Part shown: positions 1-5,546 of the stretch, one piece after another
How the letters are laid out: each line of letters opens with the position of its first letter
How positions within the stretch are numbered: the stretch's first letter is position 1
Assembly: GCA_003520455.1 (NCBI GenBank)
Contig: DOUV01000465.1
Location: 1 to 5,546 of the forward strand
Origin: Chloroflexota bacterium
Lineage (GTDB): Bacteria; Chloroflexota; Anaerolineae; Ardenticatenales; Ardenticatenaceae
Length of the DNA stretch: 5,546 bases
Direction of reading: 5' to 3'
Program-made: the position numbers and the translations under genes
Notes under the pieces: generated by a model
Databases searched by the model: none
The model's input: the letters and a program-made list of their open reading frames with translations, nothing else
What the model was told of the DNA's origin: nothing

Positions 1-1060
1 GTCCGGAGCGGCCGCGCAGGCCACGCCGAGCCCCGCCAGCCCGAGTTCGCGGTACGCCGGTTCGGGCTCGGCGAGCACCCGTCCCAGGGCCCGGTCAATC
101 GCCGCCTGACCAAACGACTCGGCCGCGACTTGTGCCAGGATACCCTCGAAGCCCTGCTCCGCGATGAAGTTCCGGTAGGCCGAGGCGATCATCTTGGGGA
201 TCGCGGTATTCTCCTCCGCCATCACCTGGTCGAGCAGTTCCTCGAGACCGGTCACCCGCTTCTGAAAGTCGGCGAGCGATTCGGGATCGAGGGGACGGGC
301 GGGTTCCAAATTCGCGAGCAACTGGCCTGCGGTTTCATCGCTAAAGCCGAGATCGACGAGCCATGCCCGCGCACCATCTGTCTCGTCTGAGAGAGGCGCG
401 ACGGTCCGCGCGATACGCGCCAGCAAGGCCAATCCGAATCGCTGCGGCGAACCCAGTGGCAGATGACTCGCGGCAGCCGCGAGCCGCCGAGCCATCTCCC
501 CCTCGCCGGCCTCCGCGGCCTGCCAGGCCAGGTAGAAGAAGAGCACCTGCGCCCATCCGGCCGGCGCCTCGCGGCTGTTGGCGTAGTGGGCGGCCAGGCG
601 TAGCGCCTCATTGAAGTCGCCCGCCTCGCCTGACATGAAGATCGCATCGGTGTGCTTTGGACGGTGGTTGGCCTCACGGTAGGCACTCACGCAGCCGAGT
701 GCCTTCGCCCAGTCGCCGCGGTCCAGCGCGATCTGGAGAGTCGTCCACAGATCGAGCGCGGTGACGTCCGAGAGCCGGCTGAGCATGATCGCCGTGACGG
801 AGGCGAACTGGGTCCCCTGCTCATCTGTCTTCGTCCAACTGTGATAGATGGCGTTACTGACCACCAGGTTCGAGGCGCCACTAAGCAGGGTCCTGGCCAA
901 GGTGGCCTGCGCCGAGGAACGGAACCGGGCAGGATCTATGTCGCCAGCAGAGCGCGCGCTCAGCTTCAGGCGTTGAGCCTGCCGAAAGGCAGGGTTGAGA
1001 ATGACGGCGTACAACGCGGCGGCCTGCTGCGCTTCGTCTTGGGATGTCTGCGCCAGGGCC
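1..1060 (-). other. Alpha-helical, TPR-like C-terminal region of the second gene
   Basis: From about residue 470 to the window edge the protein is rich in A, L, E and R with regular aromatic positions and few beta-type runs, as in helical solenoids. RGDWAKAL and AGDFNEAL lie 32 residues apart, and a looser AGEGEMARRL follows about 40 residues later; this is near but not exactly the 34-residue TPR period. The first part, with NPAFRQAQ, lines up with DFRFLEAK in the linker of the NACHT-WD40 protein. Beyond that the two proteins cannot be aligned by eye. In STAND proteins this position usually holds the sensor. Confidence 0.55.
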
Positions 1061-2466
1061 AGCCGGGTCTGAATGTGGCTCACCAGATGGCGCAGCCCAT
1101 ACTCGTCGCACTGCTCCCACCGGACCGTCTCCCACGATTGGCCGCGGTAGACGTCGATGATCTGCTGGTGCTGCTCCTGGGCATCGCACCAGAACTGGTC
1201 GGCGCGATCGTCGTCGAGCAGGAAGTCGCTGAAGGAGCGATGGTAGATGGTGTAGGTGCGCTGGCTCGCTGGCAGGCTGTGGTCGAAGTCCAGGAACTGA
1301 CGCAGCTCGTTCAGCACCGGTCGCACCTGGCCCCTCGGCTTCCCGACGAACGCCGCGACGTGCGCTTCGGTCAAGGCTTCCTTCGCCACCAGGAGCGGGC
1401 CGAAGACCGCCGCGTAACGCTCGTTCCACGCGCCCATGTCGTTTGCAACCAGCCGCGCCAGAAACTGGCGGTAGGTCTCGTCGAGCCCGGCGGGGAACGC
1501 CGCCAGGGTCTCCCCGCTGATCGCTCCCGGCTCGGTCTCCAGATTCTTCAACAGGGTTCGCACGTAGAGAAAATTCCCCTCGCTCTTCGCTCGAACGGCC
1601 CGCGCGAGGTCATCGGGGGAGAGGCCCTCGGCGAGTTTCGCCGCCAACTGCGGTTGCGTCCCCAGAGCCTGCAGGACATGCCGTTTGACATCTGTAAGAC
1701 TCTCGGCCAGCCCTGCGCCTGTGCTGAGTGAGCACCCGGTGACGTCCGACGGCGGGAAGCGGTCGAGCACCTCCCGCACCGGCCGGGTGGTCAGGATGAA
1801 GCGGACATCGGGCGGCAAGGTGGCCGTCTGCGCGAGCAGCGGCACGATCCCGACTTTCCCCTCATAGATCAGACCCTCATCCAGGCTATCGACGAGAATC
1901 ATGACCTGCCCGTTGAAGCCTTGCCGGAAGAGTGCCTCGAGCGGCTCCCGGACCGCCCGGCCGAAGATGTCATCCGGCGATTGGCCGCCGATATCGAGCC
2001 GCTTGATGTCGAATGCGATCACCTGCCCGCCGGCGCCCACCTGCTCCGCGTGCTGCTCCACGTTGAAGTGGATCTCCGGCGCCCTGTTCCGCGCGATCAA
2101 CACGAGGGCGTAATCCCGGTGGCGCCGCGCCAATTGGAGCGAGACCGACTCCGCAAAGACCCGGGGATCGGTCAGGCGGCGGTCCTGGGCGCGGCAAAAG
2201 TGGATCGCGCTCAAGAATTTGGGGCCGAGGGCCGGCAACCTGTCGGGCGGCAGGACCGTGCCCGCCGAGAACTGGCTGAGCCGGGCAGCGATGGCCGTTT
2301 TCCCACTGCCGGGCTCCCCCGCCAGGATGAAGAATCGCGGACCCGCAGGCTGGGTGAGCCAATCATTCAGCGCCTGAAAGACCCACTCCCGGCCGGTAAA
2401 GTCTTCTGTTCGCGCCGTGACGTAGCCGGCGAAATCGAGCAGCGGCTGCGCGGTGCTCTCGTCCAT
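1..2466 (-). CDS. NACHT-family STAND NTPase with helical C-terminal region, 3' end cut by the window edge
   Basis: This is a second predicted signalling ATPase. Codon-by-codon reading from ATG 2466 to base 1 finds no stop, so 822 residues are visible and the C-terminus lies beyond the left edge. The N-terminus is short: a lead containing FTGREWVFQALNDWL (23-37), then Walker A GEPGSGKT (50-57). Next come IHFC near 88-91, Walker B VMILVDSLDE (188-197), FILTTRP (223-229), GNFLYV (297-302), GLDETYRQFL (327-336), the winged-helix signature YHRSFSDFLL (408-417) and CDEYGLRHL (453-461). Residues from about 470 onward look alpha-helical, with TPR-like phrases RGDWAKAL (583-590) and AGDFNEAL (615-622). 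No WD40, signal peptide or membrane segment is seen. The motifs match the upstream gene in order and spacing, so the two are paralogues, but the C-terminal halves differ. The start is chosen for its strong Shine-Dalgarno sequence; an in-frame ATG at 2520 would add 18 residues. With no effector domain before the NACHT, it may be a regulator or may have a C-terminal effector out of view. Confidence 0.92.
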   Translation of the reverse strand, partial: MDESTAQPLLDFAGYVTARTEDFTGREWVFQALNDWLTQPAGPRFFILAGEPGSGKTAIAARLSQFSAGTVLPPDRLPALGPKFLSAIHFCRAQDRRLTDPRVFAESVSLQLARRHRDYALVLIARNRAPEIHFNVEQHAEQVGAGGQVIAFDIKRLDIGGQSPDDIFGRAVREPLEALFRQGFNGQVMILVDSLDEGLIYEGKVGIVPLLAQTATLPPDVRFILTTRPVREVLDRFPPSDVTGCSLSTGAGLAESLTDVKRHVLQALGTQPQLAAKLAEGLSPDDLARAVRAKSEGNFLYVRTLLKNLETEPGAISGETLAAFPAGLDETYRQFLARLVANDMGAWNERYAAVFGPLLVAKEALTEAHVAAFVGKPRGQVRPVLNELRQFLDFDHSLPASQRTYTIYHRSFSDFLLDDDRADQFWCDAQEQHQQIIDVYRGQSWETVRWEQCDEYGLRHLVSHIQTRLALAQTSQDEAQQAAALYAVILNPAFRQAQRLKLSARSAGDIDPARFRSSAQATLARTLLSGASNLVVSNAIYHSWTKTDEQGTQFASVTAIMLSRLSDVTALDLWTTLQIALDRGDWAKALGCVSAYREANHRPKHTDAIFMSGEAGDFNEALRLAAHYANSREAPAGWAQVLFFYLAWQAAEAGEGEMARRLAAAASHLPLGSPQRFGLALLARIARTVAPLSDETDGARAWLVDLGFSDETAGQLLANLEPARPLDPESLADFQKRVTGLEELLDQVMAEENTAIPKMIASAYRNFIAEQGFEGILAQVAAESFGQAAIDRALGRVLAEPEPAYRELGLAGLGVACAAAPD
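1200..2400 (-). other. NACHT NTPase and winged-helix module of the second gene
   Basis: Walker A GEPGSGKT is coded at 2296-2319 and Walker B VMILVDSLDE at 1876-1905. The FILTTRP strand, GNFLYV, GLDETYRQFL and YHRSFSDFLL follow in the same order as in the first gene. All core nucleotide-binding residues are present. The two modules are clearly homologous but diverged, so the duplication is old or the genes were brought together from related families. Confidence 0.85.
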
Positions 2467-2537
2467 TGTCGTCTCCTCCCCCACACGACCGAGACCGATC
2501 AGTACTGGCACGTTGGTCATGTGCGCGTCCTGTCGCG
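2467..2537 (-). other. 71-base intergenic gap inside a probable two-gene operon
   Basis: This gap separates the TGA of the NACHT-WD40 gene from the preferred ATG of the second NACHT gene. It has no GC-rich hairpin followed by a T run and no convincing -35/-10 pair, so the two genes are probably co-transcribed. The frame of the downstream gene stays open across the whole gap, so the alternative ATG at 2520 would shrink the gap to 17 bases. A small perfect palindrome, CAGTACTG, sits near 2509-2516 and is probably chance. Confidence 0.6.
2473..2479 (-). promoter_or_regulatory. Ribosome binding site deciding the start of the second NACHT gene
   Basis: On the minus strand GGAGGAG lies 6 bases before the ATG at 2466, an almost ideal Shine-Dalgarno match and distance. 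It favours this start over the in-frame ATG at 2520, which has only a weaker AGGA about 7 bases upstream. Confidence 0.75.
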
Positions 2538-5500
2538 TCAGCTGTCCGGCGCCACGTAGCGCAGGCCATAGACGGTGCCGGCGTCATCGCCGGCCAGGAT
2601 AGTTACACCATCCGGTCCGAGCGCGATGTGCCCGAGCCCGCCATCCAGCGTGACCAACGCGATTCTCGCTCCCGTCTCCAGGTCCCACACGTTGAGGGTG
2701 TTGTCCCACCACGCGGTCGAGATCACCCGACGCCCGTCGGGAGTCACGGCCAGGGTGAACACTCGGCCACTGCCATCGAGCGTGCGCTCCTCGCGCCCAG
2801 TCCGCAGGTTCCACACCTTCACGCTCGTATCCGTTGCGGCGGAGAGCGCCCGGCGTCCGTCCGGCGTCACTGCCAGTGTGTACACCCGGTCGTTGTGCCC
2901 GGCCAGCGTCAACTCTTCCTGCCCTGTTTCAAGGGTCCACACCTTCAGCGTCCCGTCGGCCGAGGCGGAGACCGCTCTCTCTCCGCCCGGCGTGAGTGCC
3001 ACGGCGAGGACCCGGTCGTTGTGGCCTGCGAGAATCTGCTCCTCCCGCCCCGTTGCCAGATTCCACACCCGCAAGGTGTGGTCCCACGAGGCGGAGACGG
3101 CCCGGGATCCGTCCGGTGTCACGGCCACTGCGTACACAGCGTCGGTATGGCCGCTGAGCGTGCGCTCCTCCTGCCCGGTCTCGAGGTCCCAGACCTTCAG
3201 CGTCCCATCGGCCGCACCTGAGATCGCACGGCGACTGTCCGGTGTCACAGCCACAGCCGCCACTCCCCTGCCGTGGCCGCTGAAGGTGTACTCTTCACGC
3301 TCGGCCTGCAGGTTCCACACTCGAAGGGTTCGGTCGACTGAGGCGGAGACGGCGCGACGGCCGTCGGGCGTGACGACGATGGCAGACACAGGGCCCGCGT
3401 GGCCGCCGAGCAGCCGCTCCTGACCTTCGGGTTGGAGATCCCAGACCCGCAGCCGGTGGTCCCAGGCAACCGAGATGGCGCGCCGCCCGTCCGGCGTCAG
3501 CGCCACCCGCGTCTCCACCACGAGGCCCGCCCAGTCGCGGATGAAGTCGTCTTCGCCGGTCACAGCGTAGGCCTGCACGATGTCGACGCCGATGAACCGC
3601 CCCTCTTTTTCTATTTTCTCCACCTGGACATTGACCTGAATCGGCGTGCCCTCGCGCTCCGCGGTGTCGTCGCTAATCACGATGGCCCACTGCCGGCCGG
3701 GCGCCTGCACATTGGCTTGCAGACTCCTGATCTTGTTGCCCTCCTCGTCGTTCGTGATGAAGTGCCCGCTGAGGTTGTACGTTCCCTGCAGAGATTCGAC
3801 CTCTGAGAGCGTGGTCCCCAAGCGCCCGAGCAGCGAGTCATCATCCGAGATGGCGACGGCCCAGCGACCGAATGGCAGCACGATCATGGCGCGAAGCGCC
3901 GTAACAGGATTGCGGTCGGTGGCGGCGTCCGGCGCTTCAGTTCCGAGCCGCCCCAGCAGGGCCAGGTAGGGTTCTCGCAATTGGGCCAGCCGGGCGGCCG
4001 CCGCCTCGGACAGATCAAAGTGTCCCATCTCTACAGCACGGTTATGCACCTGCTGCGCGAGGAAGACCCGGTCCGGCCGTCCGTTCCAACCGCGCAGGTG
4101 CCGGGCCTCGCGCTCTAGCACCCGTTGCAGCGCCCTCACTCTCGACTGGGGCTGGCTCTCCGGCGGCAGGGCCACCACAGCGGTCGCCAGGTCGGTCAGC
4201 AGGGCGTCCACGCCCACGCGGCCAGACTTGGCCTCCAGAAAGCGGAAATCGGTCATGAGGGCGCCGAGGGCGTCGACCAGCTCCTGGCGGGTGCGTCGCT
4301 GGGCCGCCTGCTGAGCCCCTTCCGCGAGATGGGCCGGGGTGTGCTGCAACGCGTACTCATCGTCGCAACTGAGCCAGTCATCGGCGTACTCGTCCAGGAA
4401 GAACTCGGCGATGGCCTGGTTGGCCTCGCCGGGATAGACCTGGTATTCGGCGTCGGTCAGCAGGAAATCGCGGAAGGACTGGTGGTAGAGGCGGAAGGGG
4501 CCCTCGGGCAGGCTACCGGCCAGGTACTGGGCACTGGCCCGTAGAATATCGCCGGCTTCGGATGGAGGATGGCCGGTCACGCCGGCCATCTGGGTTCGGG
4601 TGAGGCCCTCGCCGCGCGCGACGGCCAGGACCCCCAGTACGGGACGGTACTGCTGGCTCCAGCGGTCCGGGTTGCGGGCGAGCTCGCGCCGCAGGAATTG
4701 GCGGTAGATATCGTCCAGCCCCTCCGGGAGTGTCAGGCGGTCGAGGTCGTCCAGGCGACCGGGGTGCGCGAGGAGCTCGTCCAATACGTATCGGGCGTAG
4801 AGGAAATTGCCCTTCCCGGCGAGGGCCACGCGGCCGGCGATCTCGGCCTGCTTCGGCGCCGGCAGCGCCTGGAGCCGGCGCTGCGTGTAGGCCCGCACGT
4901 CGTCGACATCCTCGGGAGCATCGTCGATGAGATCCAGGGCCGGCTGGCCGATGAGGCTGAGGACCCGCGGATCGGGGCGGCTGGTGAGAATCAGGCGCAC
5001 CTGGGACGGCAAGTCGGCCGGACTATCGGTGGTCTGGCCCAGCAGGGTGACGATATTCTCGTCGGGGTTGTAGGTGAGGGCTTCGTCCAACGCGTCCACC
5101 AGGATGAGGATGGTCTCGTGAAAGTCGGGCGTGCAGAGCGCCTCGAGCGGCTTGCGCACCGCCCGGTCGAAGGCCGCCTGAGCCGAGAGGGTACCGATGT
5201 AGACGTTCTCGATGCCGGCGACGACGCCGCCACGCTCCACCCGGTCGACCTGCTGCGTGATGGTGATCTCTCGACCGCTCGTCTGCAGCAGGGCCTGCCC
5301 AAAGACGATGTAACGCTGGGCCAGGGTCTGCGAGAGCGCCTCAATGAAGCGCAGCGGGTCGCGGGTGCGGTCGTCGAGGGCCTGGCAGAAGTGGATGAAG
5401 GTCAGGCGGCCTGGGCCGAGGCGGGGAGAGTCGGCGGCCGCGGCTTCGCCACGACCCATCTGAACGAGCCGGGCTGCGAGGGCTGTCTTGCCGCTGCCCG

Positions 5501-5546
5501 GTCCCCCCGTGACGAGGAAGACCCGCGCCGCGCCGGCCGCCAGCCA
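2538..5546 (-). CDS. NACHT-WD40 STAND NTPase, N-terminus cut by the window edge
   Basis: This is probably a cytosolic signalling ATPase in which ligand sensing by a C-terminal propeller is coupled to NTP-dependent oligomerisation; that role comes from the STAND family. The frame is open from base 5546 to a TGA at 2538-2540, giving 1002 visible residues. The start lies off the right edge. An ATG at 5459 is not a credible start, because it lies after the P-loop. Numbered from the edge: Walker A GGPGSGKT at 14-21; an IHFC motif near 51-54; Walker B ILILVDALDE at 146-155; LILTSRP at 185-191; GNFLYA at 246-251; GLDDIYRQFL near 276-285; the winged-helix signature YHQSFRDFL at 354-362; a helical linker with CDDEYALQH (394-402) and FLEAKSG (436-442); a degenerate beta-rich part at about 545-675; and about eight WD40 units at 676-1002. 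The nucleotide-binding motifs look intact. The missing N-terminus may carry an effector. It is followed after 71 bases by a related NACHT gene on the same strand. The family is clear; the biological role is inferred. Confidence 0.95.
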   Translation of the reverse strand, partial: WLAAGAARVFLVTGGPGSGKTALAARLVQMGRGEAAAADSPRLGPGRLTFIHFCQALDDRTRDPLRFIEALSQTLAQRYIVFGQALLQTSGREITITQQVDRVERGGVVAGIENVYIGTLSAQAAFDRAVRKPLEALCTPDFHETILILVDALDEALTYNPDENIVTLLGQTTDSPADLPSQVRLILTSRPDPRVLSLIGQPALDLIDDAPEDVDDVRAYTQRRLQALPAPKQAEIAGRVALAGKGNFLYARYVLDELLAHPGRLDDLDRLTLPEGLDDIYRQFLRRELARNPDRWSQQYRPVLGVLAVARGEGLTRTQMAGVTGHPPSEAGDILRASAQYLAGSLPEGPFRLYHQSFRDFLLTDAEYQVYPGEANQAIAEFFLDEYADDWLSCDDEYALQHTPAHLAEGAQQAAQRRTRQELVDALGALMTDFRFLEAKSGRVGVDALLTDLATAVVALPPESQPQSRVRALQRVLEREARHLRGWNGRPDRVFLAQQVHNRAVEMGHFDLSEAAAARLAQLREPYLALLGRLGTEAPDAATDRNPVTALRAMIVLPFGRWAVAISDDDSLLGRLGTTLSEVESLQGTYNLSGHFITNDEEGNKIRSLQANVQAPGRQWAIVISDDTAEREGTPIQVNVQVEKIEKEGRFIGVDIVQAYAVTGEDDFIRDWAGLVVETRVALTPDGRRAISVAWDHRLRVWDLQPEGQERLLGGHAGPVSAIVVTPDGRRAVSASVDRTLRVWNLQAEREEYTFSGHGRGVAAVAVTPDSRRAISGAADGTLKVWDLETGQEERTLSGHTDAVYAVAVTPDGSRAVSASWDHTLRVWNLATGREEQILAGHNDRVLAVALTPGGERAVSASADGTLKVWTLETGQEELTLAGHNDRVYTLAVTPDGRRALSAATDTSVKVWNLRTGREERTLDGSGRVFTLAVTPDGRRVISTAWWDNTLNVWDLETGARIALVTLDGGLGHIALGPDGVTILAGDDAGTVYGLRYVAPDS
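2541..3521 (-). repeat. Tandem WD40-coding repeats, about 126 bp period
   Basis: About eight consecutive units of close to 42 codons encode the C-terminal propeller of the NACHT-WD40 protein. The typical unit reads V.AVAVTPDGRRAVSA, then a D-x-T-L motif, [RK]VW[ND]L, TG.EE and a closing GH. On the plus strand the recurring block for VTPDG (such as gtccggcgtcac) appears near 2736, 2859, 2985, 3111, 3237, 3363 and 3489, a spacing of 123 to 126 bases. The unit ending at about 2764 lacks the GH dipeptide (it has DGSGR) and is one codon shorter. The last unit (LGHIALGPDG onward) lacks the WD ending and probably closes the ring. Seven or eight blades make one full beta-propeller, usually a protein-binding surface. 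Confidence 0.9.
3522..3914 (-). other. Degenerate beta-rich segment between helical linker and WD40 repeats
   Basis: This codes for about residues 545-675 of the visible NACHT-WD40 protein. Two short motifs recur 58 residues apart: GRWAVAISDD, with its tryptophan codon at 3864-3866, and GRQWAIVISDD, with its tryptophan codon at 3687-3689. Both resemble the middle of a WD40 blade (TPDGRRAVSASDD). Between and after them lie stretches that match no WD40 unit, including GTYNLSGHFITNDEEG and a charged VNVQVEKIEKEGRF segment. I read this as two decayed or expanded propeller blades, or a small beta domain joined to the propeller. The assignment is uncertain. Confidence 0.5.
4530..5546 (-). other. 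NACHT NTPase and winged-helix module of the first gene
   Basis: This is the approximate extent of the ATPase switch in the NACHT-WD40 protein. Walker A is coded at 5484-5507 and Walker B at 5082-5111; GNFLY, GLDDIYRQFL and the YHQSFRDFL winged-helix signature follow. The P-loop lysine and threonine, the Walker B acidic pair (LDE) and the arginine of LILTSRP are all present, so ATP binding and hydrolysis are expected. The left boundary is approximate. Confidence 0.85.

Noticed and set aside
652..1731. Plus-strand open frame of 359 codons opposite the second NACHT gene
   Set aside because: It is antisense to a continuous NACHT frame with recognisable motifs, has no recognisable protein features, and long antisense frames are expected in GC-rich DNA.
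252..2362. Several short minus-strand open frames, which could suggest that the left half is a decayed gene
   Set aside because: They are in other frames. The frame from ATG 2466 was read codon by codon to base 1 with no stop, and it carries all NACHT motifs, so there is no frameshift or pseudogene.
1921..2559. Plus-strand open frame of 212 codons across the gap between the genes
   Set aside because: It lies opposite the P-loop and Walker B of the second NACHT gene and has no recognisable domain.
2466..3423. Overlapping plus-strand open frames (2466-3221 and 2575-3423) opposite the WD40 repeats
   Set aside because: Their repetitive proteins mirror the 126 bp repeat on the other strand. They overlap each other and have no family signature.
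2541..3521. Regular repeats that could be mistaken for a CRISPR array or minisatellite
   Set aside because: The period of about 126 bp equals one WD40 unit, the repeats are imperfect and codon-phased, and there are no short identical repeats with unique spacers.
3601..3630. Possible programmed frameshift or internal start at the A-rich run
   Set aside because: The run is GAAAAAG, not the A-AAA-AAG slippery heptamer. The zero frame continues into the WD40 repeats, and no start codon sits at a suitable distance from the GAGGGG.
4125..4544. Plus-strand open frame of 139 codons opposite the linker of the NACHT-WD40 gene
   Set aside because: It is antisense to a well-supported coding region and has no recognisable features.

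Overview
The window is entirely protein-coding on the minus strand apart from one short gap. It holds two large, consecutive, truncated genes. Both encode STAND-class signalling NTPases with a NACHT-type domain. By eye the DNA is about two-thirds G+C, with strong G/C preference at third codon positions. Such proteins are common in large, signalling-rich genomes such as Chloroflexota, Cyanobacteria, Planctomycetota and Actinomycetota. A high-GC member of one of these, Chloroflexota perhaps most likely, fits the composition and protein style, but nothing here fixes the taxon.

Right part (5546 down to 2538, minus): a NACHT-WD40 protein. Its reading frame enters through the right edge only 13 residues before the Walker A loop, so the N-terminus, including any effector domain, lies outside. 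Visible in order are Walker A, Walker B, a sensor-type LILTSRP strand, a winged-helix-like region, a helical linker, a degenerate beta-rich stretch with two GR(Q)WA..ISDD motifs, and about eight WD40 units of close to 42 residues (126 bp) ending at the stop codon.

Gap (2537 to 2467): 71 bases with no terminator and a strong Shine-Dalgarno sequence (GGAGGAG) before the second gene. This suggests co-transcription.

Left part (2466 down to 1, minus): a second NACHT NTPase, open for all 822 visible codons and cut by the left edge before its stop. It is a diverged relative of the first, sharing Walker A, the IHFC motif, Walker B, the ILT[ST]RP strand, GNFLY, GLD..YRQFL, the YH.SF.DFL motif and a C-D-EY-L-H motif. 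After that its C-terminal half is alpha-helical and TPR-like, with no WD40 repeats in view. It has only 42 residues before Walker A and so no room for an N-terminal effector domain.

The likely picture is a tandem, possibly co-operating pair of STAND switches that share an ATPase module but have different sensor domains. Characterised bacterial relatives (Avs and bNACHT) act in antiphage defence, while others are regulatory. The sequence does not show which role, or which ligand, applies here. No RNA genes, mobile elements, CRISPR arrays or promoters were found.
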